A DNA stretch of 37,930 nucleotides, taken from the NCBI RefSeq assembly GCF_000760035.1, contig NZ_JNAO01000009.1:1-37930 (forward strand), read 5' to 3'. Position numbers and translations under genes: made by a program. Under the pieces are notes generated by a model that saw only the letters and a program-made list of their open reading frames with translations, did not search any database and was not told the origin of the DNA. Positions 6,781 through 17,756 of the stretch are shown here, in pieces; the stretch's first letter is position 1; each line of letters opens with the position of its first letter. The DNA is from Prochlorococcus marinus str. MIT 9314 (GTDB lineage: Bacteria > Cyanobacteriota > Cyanobacteriia > PCC-6307 > Cyanobiaceae).

Positions 6781-7911
6781 TTAGTCTTTATTAGGCAAGC
6801 GAAGCGTGACAGGCCCTAAAGGATGTTTTGAATTTGGATAAATACTATGGTGATGGTGATGGTGATTATGTTCATGTTGATGAGCCTCTACATGTTCATG
6901 TTCTAAGTAATCACCTCCATCTGTGTCTGATTTTTCTTGATTATGAGTTGGTATTTGATTTTGTATTTCACAAGCACCATTACATTCGGGATCACATAAA
7001 TCACAGCTGATACCTAAGCCCTCTACATGATCATGATGACTTTCTTGGACCATTCCAACTTCTTTTTCAAAGCCAAATAAATTTGATCTATATTTACAAG
7101 TTGAGCAATTCATAAAATTATTACCTTCGTTATTAAGAATCTCTTCAATCCTTTCTACAAAAGTGTCGACCACATAAGACTGTGACGAAAGATATTTTGC
7201 ATGTATAAATGAAATATTTGGATTATTAATCGCAACTAAATCACTTTGCCTTTTTATTCTTGTAACAAGGACACCTGAGAAAAGGAAATAAGGGAAAACA
7301 ATTATATTTTTATAACCAAGTCTCACAACATTTTTCAAGCCAGGTTCAACAAGGGGGAAAGTTACTCCAGAAAAAACTGTTTCCCCCCACCCTAAACCAA
7401 TACCCTCTACGATCATTCTCGTGATTTTTGAAACATTGGAATTCGCATCCGGGTCAGAAGAGCCTCTACCCACAACAACTAATAATGATTCTTCAGGTTT
7501 GAGATTATTATTTTGTTTAAATACATCTTTTACTCTTTCACAAGCTGCACTAATCATTAAATTATTAATACCTAATTCTCTTCCATAAATTATTTCAATT
7601 CCTGTTTTACTTGAATAATTCATAAGCAGGCTAGGTATATCATTTTTTACATGGCCAGCAGCGAAAAGCATTGCAGGTATTGCAATTACTTTTTTTATAG
7701 AAAGATCTTTTAACTTGTCTAAAGCATCAACAATCGAAGGTTTAGCAAATTCCAAGAAACCATATTCAACTAAAAAGTTTGGATATCTTTTTTGGATGAA
7801 ATTAGTTAATTCTTGAAATTCAGAAATGGCTAGTTTATTTCTACTCCCATGTCCACAGATAAGTATCGCGACTTGATTATTTAACTTCAAATCTAAATTA
7901 TCCAAATTCAA
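6781..7911 (-). CDS. cbiX: CbiX-type sirohydrochlorin (cobalt/ferro) chelatase with metal-binding tail
   Basis: It inserts a metal into sirohydrochlorin, the branch point to cobalamin or siroheme, in the cytoplasm. Two CbiX domains are visible. The first has GHGSR and AAGHVKND, carrying the two catalytic His; the second has the degenerate VVGRGSSDPDANS. Next comes MNCSTC, an M-x-C-x-x-C motif as in Bacillus megaterium CbiX, which carries an Fe-S centre. Four more Cys follow (CDLCDPECNGAC) and then a His-rich run with six consecutive His. The frame is open upstream to 7986, but that would overlap the divergent gene's start and add a hydrophobic leader; TTG at 7911 (376 residues) or 7905 is more plausible. 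Cobalt as the metal fits B12-making Prochlorococcus. Confidence 0.88.
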   Translation of the reverse strand: MNLDNLDLKLNNQVAILICGHGSRNKLAISEFQELTNFIQKRYPNFLVEYGFLEFAKPSIVDALDKLKDLSIKKVIAIPAMLFAAGHVKNDIPSLLMNYSSKTGIEIIYGRELGINNLMISAACERVKDVFKQNNNLKPEESLLVVVGRGSSDPDANSNVSKITRMIVEGIGLGWGETVFSGVTFPLVEPGLKNVVRLGYKNIIVFPYFLFSGVLVTRIKRQSDLVAINNPNISFIHAKYLSSQSYVVDTFVERIEEILNNEGNNFMNCSTCKYRSNLFGFEKEVGMVQESHHDHVEGLGISCDLCDPECNGACEIQNQIPTHNQEKSDTDGGDYLEHEHVEAHQHEHNHHHHHHSIYPNSKHPLGPVTLRLPNKD

Positions 7912-7952
7912 ATAATTACTTATACCATAATAGTAAAGAACAATATCGTGTA

Positions 7953-9233
7953 GTGAAAAATAATAATAACCTGCTTGAAGTTCCAAATATCAACTCAAAG
8001 GATGCAAAATTAAAGAAATTAATTTATGACGTGGATGAATCCTTATTTAATGAGGATAACTATTCTTACGAAAAATTCGAGCACCTTTGCGTGTGTAGTG
8101 GAGGTACCACTTCTAGCTGTGCAAAAAATGGTTTTACAACTCTTGATCTAAGAAAAAATCACAGCAAAATTCAACTAGATAGAAAAACCAATTTAGTAAC
8201 AATTGGAGGTGGTGTAATAATGGGGGATCTATTAAATCATTTACAAAAATATAATCGAAGTTTTCCAATCGGACTTTCTAAACTTCCTGGAGCAGGCTAT
8301 ATCCTTACTGGTGGAGTAAGCCCGCTCAGTAGAACCTACGGATTAGCAATTGATAATATTGAATCAATAAAAGGTTTCTTGGGTAATGGCACATTTATTT
8401 CTTTAAAAAAAAATCAAATAAATCCAGAAGAACAATTGATTTGGGAAGCAATTAAAGGCGCAGCACCATTCTTTTCAATTATTACCGAAATAGAACTTAA
8501 GACTATCCAATCTAATTCAATTAAGGTTATTGAAGGATTTGTAAATCTAAATGAACTTACAGAAATAATAAAACTATCAGAGGAATTTCCAGAAAATATT
8601 AGTCTTCAATGGATTTATGCCCAAAAAATTTACATATATATTTTTGCTGAACTCAAAAATAATTTAGAGGATAAAAGAACAGAAAAATGCTTAATGCTTC
8701 TAGAAAAATTCCCTACTCTAGAAAAACAATTTTATAAAAACTTTAACAAAATAAATTTCTTCCCTAAGGAATTGAATTTATATGAGCTGAATGCAAATAA
8801 CCATTCTGAGGTAATTAGTCTTCTTGGAGAAGATTTAAAAAATGATATCCCAATTTTCATAAAATGTTTGGATGAAATAATGGATAATAAACCTAATAAT
8901 TCCTGTTACATCGCTTCTCAACAATTAGGTTGCAAAACTAAAAAGTTAAATCATGGCTCAAGCTTTTTTGTTCATAGAAAAAGCACTTGGAAACCATGGA
9001 TATATGCATCATGGAAAAAAAATGATCTTCAAGAAAAAGAAGTCGCTTTGGAATGGATTTATAAATCGTGGAGCAAGCTAAAAAAGTTTTATCCAAATAT
9101 TCACTTAGCTCAATTGCATAATCATTTGAATTCTCATGATGAAGAAATCACACTAGCCTTTGGAGATAGAATGAATGAATTAAAAACTTTAAAGAATATT
9201 TTTGACCCACAAGGTATTTTGCCTCCTTTATGA
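7953..9233 (+). CDS. FAD-linked oxidoreductase (PCMH-type FAD-binding domain)
   Basis: The 426-residue protein begins at a GTG. The FAD_binding_4 domain is visible from about residue 45: the CSGGTTSS pyrophosphate loop, then LVTIGGGVIMGDLLNHL, and PGAGYILTGGVSPLSRTYGL. The C-terminal half carries the cap or substrate domain and ends NIFDPQGILPPL, the usual ending of this flavoprotein superfamily (glycolate oxidase GlcD, berberine-bridge and related enzymes). No signal peptide is present. The substrate cannot be told from sequence. It is divergent from cbiX and lies 30 bp before a SulP transporter on the same strand, so the two may share a transcript. Confidence 0.82.
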   Translation: MKNNNNLLEVPNINSKDAKLKKLIYDVDESLFNEDNYSYEKFEHLCVCSGGTTSSCAKNGFTTLDLRKNHSKIQLDRKTNLVTIGGGVIMGDLLNHLQKYNRSFPIGLSKLPGAGYILTGGVSPLSRTYGLAIDNIESIKGFLGNGTFISLKKNQINPEEQLIWEAIKGAAPFFSIITEIELKTIQSNSIKVIEGFVNLNELTEIIKLSEEFPENISLQWIYAQKIYIYIFAELKNNLEDKRTEKCLMLLEKFPTLEKQFYKNFNKINFFPKELNLYELNANNHSEVISLLGEDLKNDIPIFIKCLDEIMDNKPNNSCYIASQQLGCKTKKLNHGSSFFVHRKSTWKPWIYASWKKNDLQEKEVALEWIYKSWSKLKKFYPNIHLAQLHNHLNSHDEEITLAFGDRMNELKTLKNIFDPQGILPPL

Positions 9234-9263
9234 GGTAACTTCTTAATTATAAAGAAACTTAAA

Positions 9264-10829
9264 ATGTCAAATTTCTCAAGATATTTATCTAAAAATTGGT
9301 TAGATGATCCAAAGTCAAATATTCTCTCTGGCTTAGTTGTAGCTTTTGCAATGATCCCAGAAGCAATTGCTTTTTCAGGTATAGCTGGAGTAGATCCTAA
9401 AGTTGGCCTTTTTGGCGCATTTTGCTTATCTATAACAATTGCGATTGTAGGTGGAAGAAGGGGTATGATCACTTCTGCCACGGGTTCAACAGCTCTTTTG
9501 ATGACTGGACTTGTTGCCTATGGAGAATCACAAGCCCCTGGTTTAGGTGTCCCATATCTTATTGCAGCTGGAATATTAACTGGAATTTTCCAAATTCTTT
9601 GGGGATATTTGAGACTTGCCTACCAAATGCGATTCGTGCCAACAGGAGTATTAAGTGGATTTGTAAATGCACTGGCTCTTTTAATATTTCAAGCACAGCT
9701 ACCTCAGTTAGGAATAGGTATTAAAGAATCAAAAGAATTAGTTGAAGAAACTTTAAGTCAATATCCAGTCAACTCTCAAATTCCAGTAGTTTGGATTCTT
9801 GTAATCCTAGGATTAGTAATTATCTATGGGCTTCCAAAAATCACAAAAGTAATCCCATCTCAACTTATTGCAATAGTAGTCATAACTCTTATAAGCATAT
9901 TCTTTAATTTAGATGTCCCAACAGTTAGCGATTTGGGTAAATTACCTGATGGATTACCAAGTATTTCTCTTCCTTTTGGATCAATAGAAAATGGAAAAGT
10001 ACCTTTTAGCCTTGAAACATTAGGGATAATTTTACCGACCTCACTCGCAATATCTCTTGTGGGTTTAATGGAAACCTTTTTAACTCAAGACATTTTAGAC
10101 GATGTAACTGATACAAGTTCTAATAAAAATAAAGAAGCAAGAGGACAGGGGATCGCAAATATTGTGGCATCTTTATTTGGTGGAATGGCTGGATGTGCCT
10201 TAGTTGGGCAATCTGTAATGAATACTGAGAATGGTGGTAAATCCAGATTATCAACCCTCTCCTCAGGTATATCTCTACTAATTATGATCATCCTCTTGAA
10301 GTCTTGGATTGGAGCAATACCAATGGCTGCTTTAGTAGCAATAATGATAACGATCGCAATAAGTACAGCAGATATAAATGGATTAAAAAATATTAGAAAG
10401 ATACCTAAAAGCGATACTGCAGTCATGCTCATGACTTTTGCAGTTACTATGCTTACAAAACCTCATAATCTTGCACTTGGAGTTATTGCAGGAGTTGCAT
10501 TAGCTGCAATTCTTTTCAGCAGAAAAGTTGCAAAAGTTATAACTGTCTCAAGAGCAAAAGAAAATAATTTAACTACCTACAAAGTAAAAGGACAATTATT
10601 TTTTGTAAGTAAAATTTATTTTTTACAAGGATTTGATATTCATGAACATCCAGAAAATATTGTAATTGACATGTCTTTAGCTCATATTTGGGATCAAAGT
10701 GGCGTTGTTGCACTTGAGCAAATTATTAGAAAATTCCAGAATGGTGGTACTAAAGTTGAAATTGTAGGGTTAAATAAAGAAAGTCTTAACTTATTTGAAA
10801 GACTAGGTGGTATAGAAAGCGCTCATTGA
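9264..10829 (+). CDS. SulP-family anion transporter with STAS domain
   Basis: The 521-residue protein has the SulP signature near the N-terminus: NILSGLVVAFAMIPEAIAFS followed by GIAGVDPKVGLFGAF, then GGRRGMITSATGSTALLMTG. About ten to twelve membrane helices reach residue ~430. A STAS domain of about 90 residues follows (NIVIDMSLAHIWDQSGVVAL). SulP carriers move sulfate, bicarbonate or other anions, often with Na+. The sequence looks closer to Bacillus YbaR-type proteins than to BicA, by eye, so I leave the substrate open; bicarbonate or sulfate are both possible. It is downstream of the flavoprotein gene by 30 bp. Confidence 0.88.
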   Translation: MSNFSRYLSKNWLDDPKSNILSGLVVAFAMIPEAIAFSGIAGVDPKVGLFGAFCLSITIAIVGGRRGMITSATGSTALLMTGLVAYGESQAPGLGVPYLIAAGILTGIFQILWGYLRLAYQMRFVPTGVLSGFVNALALLIFQAQLPQLGIGIKESKELVEETLSQYPVNSQIPVVWILVILGLVIIYGLPKITKVIPSQLIAIVVITLISIFFNLDVPTVSDLGKLPDGLPSISLPFGSIENGKVPFSLETLGIILPTSLAISLVGLMETFLTQDILDDVTDTSSNKNKEARGQGIANIVASLFGGMAGCALVGQSVMNTENGGKSRLSTLSSGISLLIMIILLKSWIGAIPMAALVAIMITIAISTADINGLKNIRKIPKSDTAVMLMTFAVTMLTKPHNLALGVIAGVALAAILFSRKVAKVITVSRAKENNLTTYKVKGQLFFVSKIYFLQGFDIHEHPENIVIDMSLAHIWDQSGVVALEQIIRKFQNGGTKVEIVGLNKESLNLFERLGGIESAH

Positions 10830-10835
10830 AAAAAG

Positions 10836-13074
<2,239 letters not shown>

Positions 13075-13086
13075 TTAAATAAACCT

Positions 13087-13114
13087 ATTATCTATTTAAC
13101 TTAAAAAAGTTCAA
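13087..13114 (-). promoter_or_regulatory. Putative promoter of metY-metA
   Basis: On the minus strand TTGAAC (13114-13109) and GATAAT (13092-13087) are separated by 16 bp. Transcription would begin near 13080, about 12 nt upstream of the metY ATG. That leaves no room for a leader riboswitch. Confidence 0.4.
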
Positions 13115-13140
13115 AAAAAAAACAAAAAATAGATAAATAT

Positions 13141-13818
13141 TTATAAATCCTTTTTTAATGAGGGGTAATTATCTTTCATATACAAACTCAAATCCTCTTT
13201 TATCACAGATCTGAATTTCTCAATATTTGCAGAATCAATTATTGGAAAAGTTTTATTAGCCTCAGGATCTTTTTCAGTAATTGATTTCCAATTCTTACCT
13301 ACATCTTTTTCAGAGTTGTTAAGAACCTCATCAAAATTGAAACACTTATCATTTTTCTTAGCATCAAATTCACTAAAAGCTTTATTTATAAGCACTTTTC
13401 TATTTTCGAATAGATTCTTAGCTTTTAAAGTATCTGGAAGACCCATAACTGGTTGTAATTCCTTAAGAAGTTTTATTTCCTCTTCAATTAAGAGTGTCCA
13501 AACACCATATTTATTTTTTGGAAGATTAGAATTACTAAAAATATTAATTTCATCGAGGTAAAAATTTAACCATAGATAATAAGATTTTTCTTCAATAGTT
13601 TTTTTTACGGATATCTTTTTATTCTGGATCTTAGGGAGTAACTTTTCTGCCTTCTTTAAAAACTGTCTGTCTTCTCTTTCTAAATTTATTAATCCCCATC
13701 TTTGACTGTAGTCCCATAAATCTTCGTATCTTGTTAAGTCTTCTTGATTCCAACCAAGAGCTTTAAGTTCATGAGAACGATGAGTTAATTCCTTTTTCAA
13801 AAAAACCTTTTTAACCAT
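13141..13818 (-). CDS. Conserved hypothetical protein
   Basis: I choose the ATG at 13818 (MVKKVFLKKELTHRSHELKA, 225 residues); the frame runs back to 13878, but the extra 20 residues do not look conserved and an AGGG lies about 11 nt upstream of 13818. The protein is soluble, rich in Lys, Glu and Asn, and predicted mostly helical. It has Trp/Tyr-rich patches near the N-terminus (LGWNQEDLTRYEDLWDYSQR) and LWLNFYLDEINIFS. No signal peptide, membrane segment or catalytic motif is visible. It is transcribed in the same direction as the GpsA-like gene at 13892-15397, 73 bp downstream of it, so they may be linked. Function unknown. Confidence 0.65.
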   Translation of the reverse strand: MVKKVFLKKELTHRSHELKALGWNQEDLTRYEDLWDYSQRWGLINLEREDRQFLKKAEKLLPKIQNKKISVKKTIEEKSYYLWLNFYLDEINIFSNSNLPKNKYGVWTLLIEEEIKLLKELQPVMGLPDTLKAKNLFENRKVLINKAFSEFDAKKNDKCFNFDEVLNNSEKDVGKNWKSITEKDPEANKTFPIIDSANIEKFRSVIKEDLSLYMKDNYPSLKKDL

Positions 13819-13891
13819 AATAATTCTAACCCTGCAATCAAGATTAGTAAATAAATTAAAAACTTTACTTTCTAGCAAATTAGAAAAATAA

Positions 13892-15397
13892 TCAATTATT
13901 AAAATATTTATTAATAATTTTCAATACATTGATATAACTAGGATTTTTTTTAGAAATTTGATTACTGCATTCATTTGTTTTAAGGGCGTTTTGCTCTTTG
14001 TCAACAAATAATTTCTTATAAAAGTTTTCAATATCATCAAAAAGATACTCTCCTTTTAATTTTTCATTTAGTTCTAAAGATAATTCAGATTTCACAGATT
14101 CTTGGCAAAAATTAGTGATTTCTTCTGAACTAATTAAAACCTTAAAAATTTCTTTTTTTTCATCTGAATTAGCATTAAAGCATAAATAAATCAGATTAAT
14201 CATTGAACAATTGTTATTTTTAATTTTGAATTCTTTATAAATGTCTGGCCAAAATTTTAAAGATTTTAGACCTTCTAAACCTCCTTGACTGAGAGAGTAT
14301 TTATTACACCAATTTACAAATTCTGAGACATCTTTTGGACATCTGTTGAGTTGCAAAAGCATATCTGATAAAACTTGTCCTGCTTGAAAATTCCGTGTTG
14401 GTTTTCCTTCAGTTGGTAGAGTCATACTCCCTAAGACATCAGCCTTAACAGCATTCAATTGAGAAAAAGTATAATCTCCTTTTTCACAAAATTTATCATT
14501 AATTATTTCCCTTGCACTAATAATTTCTTCACCATAACCAAGTTCTTTTAATGAAAGATATTTATTCTCTAATTTATTTTCTTTTCTAACTTTTATTGAT
14601 ACTGATGCGGCCTGATCTAAACATTGAGTTAATAAAATCGTATTAATGGTAGGCAGCATTCCTGGCTTATCGGAATGAAAGTTATTTACAAAACCTGCGA
14701 ATATTGATGAGATATTTTTTATTGATTTTATATATTGACATTCAATATTGTGAACTCCAGGAGAAACTTGAATTTTCGGTGATAATTGATTCAAAATGCG
14801 TGCTCCTATTAATGCTATTAGCGCATCAGGATGGCAGAAATTTGCAGTAAAACTATCATTAGGATTTCGTAAAGCTCCGTGACGATGAAATCCTGTAAAA
14901 AAAGCTAAATTTGGATATTTATTACAAAGAATAAAAGGGTTTTTACTTTGATTATCAATACAAAAAGAACCGACTAGACAGCCAAGAACCACATTTTCTC
15001 TTTTTAAATTTTTTCTGAGTTCTAAAGCATTTTTAACATCATCCTGTATGTGATTACTATTTGAAGCAAGAATAACTATCTCACATTTCAAGAGAAGATC
15101 TTTTAGATCAAAAGACTTTATTTCTCCCTCTGAAGAATAATTTCCCATTCTCTTAATCTTTTCAATAATCTCATTATCCATATCAGAAATAACATCATTT
15201 GAGAAAGCACCTAACAAATCTCTATCTTCCCTAGGAGCCAAGAGAATATTATTTGATTTCCCATGCATAGCACAGTTGTATGCTAGTGATGCAGGATATA
15301 AACCAACACTGTAAAATCCAACTTTGCTATTATCTATATCTTCAATTAATGAATAAAAATATTTATCTTTGATGTTTTCTACGAAATTATTCTTCAT
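13892..15397 (-). CDS. GpsA-like NAD(P)-binding dehydrogenase of unknown substrate
   Basis: The N-terminal ~190 residues form a Rossmann-like domain: GFYSVGLYPASLAYNCAMHG replaces the usual GxGxxA, then LLKCEIVILASNSNHIQDDV and NVVLGCLVGSF. A helical segment follows (SPGVHNIECQYIKSIKNISS then IFAGFVNNF) that resembles the substrate domain of glycerol-3-phosphate or opine-type dehydrogenases, where a Glu/Lys-bearing helix precedes the catalytic region. The last 200 residues are helical and unassigned. At 501 residues it is much longer than GpsA (about 330). It is divergent from an StpA-type phosphatase, so a role in supplying or handling a phosphorylated polyol is inferred but unproven. Confidence 0.6.
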   Translation of the reverse strand: MKNNFVENIKDKYFYSLIEDIDNSKVGFYSVGLYPASLAYNCAMHGKSNNILLAPREDRDLLGAFSNDVISDMDNEIIEKIKRMGNYSSEGEIKSFDLKDLLLKCEIVILASNSNHIQDDVKNALELRKNLKRENVVLGCLVGSFCIDNQSKNPFILCNKYPNLAFFTGFHRHGALRNPNDSFTANFCHPDALIALIGARILNQLSPKIQVSPGVHNIECQYIKSIKNISSIFAGFVNNFHSDKPGMLPTINTILLTQCLDQAASVSIKVRKENKLENKYLSLKELGYGEEIISAREIINDKFCEKGDYTFSQLNAVKADVLGSMTLPTEGKPTRNFQAGQVLSDMLLQLNRCPKDVSEFVNWCNKYSLSQGGLEGLKSLKFWPDIYKEFKIKNNNCSMINLIYLCFNANSDEKKEIFKVLISSEEITNFCQESVKSELSLELNEKLKGEYLFDDIENFYKKLFVDKEQNALKTNECSNQISKKNPSYINVLKIINKYFNN

Positions 15398-15487
15398 TTT
15401 TGGAAACTCTTGATAATTTTTTTAATTTCTTACACATACCAGCATTTTTCTACATTAAAGCAATTTTTGACCATAGCAAATTATTTA

Positions 15488-15517
15488 TTGAAAATATTGA
15501 GTTTTTTAATTTATAAT
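15488..15517 (+). promoter_or_regulatory. Putative promoter of the StpA-type gene
   Basis: TTGAAA (15488-15493) and a perfect TATAAT (15512-15517) are 18 bp apart, predicting a start near 15524. AAAGGAAAA (about 15537-15545) then serves as a ribosome binding site ahead of the ATG at 15557. Confidence 0.55.
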
Positions 15518-15556
15518 TTCTGAGAAAGTGGTAATTAAAGGAAAATAATTATAAAT

Positions 15557-16777
15557 ATGGAATATATGGCAAGTAATTTAAATGAACAAAAACAATTAAT
15601 TTCCTCTAAAAATATCTTATTTATTCAAGACATTGACGGAGTTTGTATCCCTTTAGTTAAAGATCCAATGACTAGAGAATTAGAATCAAAATATATCTAT
15701 GCAGTAAAAGAATTTGCCGAGGAATTCTTTGTATTAACTTGCGGGGAACATGAAGGTCCAAGAGGAGTTAACAGAATAATAGAGAGGAGTTTAAGGAGCA
15801 CTACTGAGCCTAAAAGCAAAGAACTATATTTAAGAGGTTTAGCTGCCTGTGGAGTAGAGTATCAAGACAGTAATGGTGAAATAAGTTTTGAAGGAGTCTC
15901 AGAAAAAGAACTAAGTTTTTTATCTAAAGTACCTAGTTTAATAAGACCAAAATTCAATTATATAGTTAAGAATATTTTTCCTGAACTTAGCCAAGAGGAT
16001 ATCAATTTTCACGCAGTAAAATCAATATGTGAAACACGCTTCTCGCCAACGATAAATTTCAATAGTCTATTTGATTTAGTTCATGAAGATTCTGATAAAA
16101 GAAAGCTTATTCAAATAAGTTTTGAAAAAATGATGAATGAAATCATTTTAAAAGCTGAATCCGAAGGCCTCAAAAACTCATTTTTCCTTCATATTTCACC
16201 AAATTTAGGTAATAAAAATGGTAGAGAAACAATTAAACTTTCTTCTCAAGATGATATCGGATCAACAGACATACAATTACTTATTAAAGGAGCAGTTAAA
16301 GATTCTGGAGTTTTATTTCTTTTAAATAAATTTATTGCGGATAAAACTGGTAAAGCTCCTTTTGGAAGAAATTTTAATTTTAGAAACTCTCCAAATTCTG
16401 TTACGGAAAAAATTGATTTATGCAAAAGAACTATTCAAATAGAAGATATGCCTTTGATTGTAGGAGTTGGTGATACAGTCACATCAAAAAAAAATAATGA
16501 TGAAAAAAGTTATTCAAGAGGTGGAAGTGACAGGTCTTTTCTAGAATTAATACAAATATTAGGTAATGAATTTGGGATTAAGAATAAAATAATTTTTGTA
16601 GATAGTAGTTCTGGTGAAGTTGAAAGACCCTCTATAAAAAAAACTGGTTTAATAGGGATCAGTGATTTTCAAGACAACCTAAAATTTGACATAGTTTTTA
16701 AAAATGGTCCCAAAGAATACATAAGTTGGTTTATTGAACTTGCTAATGAGAGATCAAACTTTAAAAAAAATAGTTGA
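15557..16777 (+). CDS. stpA: StpA/GgpP-type glucosylglycerol-3-phosphate phosphatase family protein
   Basis: The 406-residue protein is similar over its whole length to Synechocystis StpA (GgpP), which removes phosphate from glucosylglycerol-3-phosphate, the last step in making that salt-stress solute. Visible shared blocks are LFIQDIDGVCIPLVKDPMTR with the HAD-like Asp25/Asp27, EFFVLTCGEHEGPRGVNRII, KNSFFLHISPNLG, LLIKGAVKDSGVLFLLN, and PLIVGVGDTVTS with RGGSDRSFLELIQ. Met1 (15557) or Met4 (15566) could start; AAAGGAAAA favours the first. There is no synthase (GgpS) gene in the window, so the substrate may differ here. It is divergent from a GpsA-like gene and 40 bp ahead of the ArsS-type gene. 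Confidence 0.82.
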   Translation: MEYMASNLNEQKQLISSKNILFIQDIDGVCIPLVKDPMTRELESKYIYAVKEFAEEFFVLTCGEHEGPRGVNRIIERSLRSTTEPKSKELYLRGLAACGVEYQDSNGEISFEGVSEKELSFLSKVPSLIRPKFNYIVKNIFPELSQEDINFHAVKSICETRFSPTINFNSLFDLVHEDSDKRKLIQISFEKMMNEIILKAESEGLKNSFFLHISPNLGNKNGRETIKLSSQDDIGSTDIQLLIKGAVKDSGVLFLLNKFIADKTGKAPFGRNFNFRNSPNSVTEKIDLCKRTIQIEDMPLIVGVGDTVTSKKNNDEKSYSRGGSDRSFLELIQILGNEFGIKNKIIFVDSSSGEVERPSIKKTGLIGISDFQDNLKFDIVFKNGPKEYISWFIELANERSNFKKNS

Positions 16778-16817
16778 CTTTTTTATTTTCGAATGACAAT
16801 TTATAAATAATAGATTC

Positions 16818-17750
16818 ATGAAAGAAAAATTCCCTTCAATTTATAAAGAACCTATAGAAACATTGCAAATTAACATAGGTTATAAATGCAATCAGGCTTG
16901 TAGGCATTGTCATGTCAATTCGAGTCCCCTAAGGACTGAAAAGATGTCCAATGAAATGATATCTCTTATTCCCAAGATAATTGAAAAATATAAAATCAAG
17001 ACTTTAGATATAACAGGCGGTGCGCCAGAACTTCACCCAGAATTTAAAAACCTAATAACCAGCTTAAGCACAAAACAAGTTGATATTATTGATAGGTGCA
17101 ATTTGACAATTTTTTTTGAAAAGGGTTATGAAGATCTTCCTCAATTCCTTGCAAAAAATAAAGTGACAGTAACTGCTTCGCTACCGTGTTATGAAAAAAA
17201 TAATGTTGATTTTCAAAGGGGTTTTGGCGTTTTTGAAAAAAGTATTAATGCCATTAAAATTCTTAATGATTTAGGCTATGGAAAGAAAGAGAATGGATTA
17301 CAATTAAATCTTGTTTACAATCCTGTAAGCCCAATTCTTCCTCCTTCTCAGGAAATATTGGAGAAGGATTATAAAAAAATTCTATTCGAAAAATTCAATA
17401 TCGTTTTTAATAATTTATACACAATAACTAATATGCCAATAAATAGATATGAAGAATCTCTTAGAAGGGAGGGGAAACTAAATACTTATTACAAATTACT
17501 AAAAGAAAATTTTAATGAAAAAAATTTAGAAAATCTTATGTGTAAAAAGACAATTAGCGTAAATTGGCTAGGAGAAATTTATGACTGTGACTTCAACCAA
17601 CAGATAAATTTCCGAGAGAATAAAGGACCAAAGACACTTTTTGATCTATTGGATGAATCATTTACTTTTGACTACGGGGTAGCTGTAAAAGAACATTGTT
17701 TTGCTTGCACTGCAGGTGCAGGGTCAAGTTGTGGAGGGACTTTAAGTTAA
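16818..17750 (+). CDS. arsS: ArsS-type radical SAM protein (arsenosugar biosynthesis family)
   Basis: The radical SAM cluster motif is CNQACRHC (Cys24, Cys28, Cys31), followed by LDITGGAPELHPEF. The C-terminal DUF3641-type domain has CDCDFNQQ-like ligands and a terminal HCFACTAGAGSSCGG (Cys294, Cys297, Cys305), typical of the radical-SAM/Cys-rich family that includes ArsS. In Synechocystis, ArsS transfers the 5'-deoxyadenosyl group of SAM to dimethylarsinous acid to start arsenosugar synthesis. Arsenate enters low-phosphate marine cells with phosphate, so the role is plausible. Its partner methyltransferase ArsM is not in the window. It lies 40 bp after stpA on the same strand and converges on a Fur-family gene 7 bp away. 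Confidence 0.85.
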   Translation: MKEKFPSIYKEPIETLQINIGYKCNQACRHCHVNSSPLRTEKMSNEMISLIPKIIEKYKIKTLDITGGAPELHPEFKNLITSLSTKQVDIIDRCNLTIFFEKGYEDLPQFLAKNKVTVTASLPCYEKNNVDFQRGFGVFEKSINAIKILNDLGYGKKENGLQLNLVYNPVSPILPPSQEILEKDYKKILFEKFNIVFNNLYTITNMPINRYEESLRREGKLNTYYKLLKENFNEKNLENLMCKKTISVNWLGEIYDCDFNQQINFRENKGPKTLFDLLDESFTFDYGVAVKEHCFACTAGAGSSCGGTLS

Positions 17751-17756
17751 AACTTG

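Noticed and set aside
6828-7010. 60-codon plus-strand ORF over the CbiX tail
   Set aside because: Shadow of the His/Cys-rich coding region; its His and Asp runs mirror the complementary His codons.
9134-9481. 115-residue minus-strand ORF
   Set aside because: Runs antisense through the end of the flavoprotein gene and the start of the SulP gene, both strongly supported.
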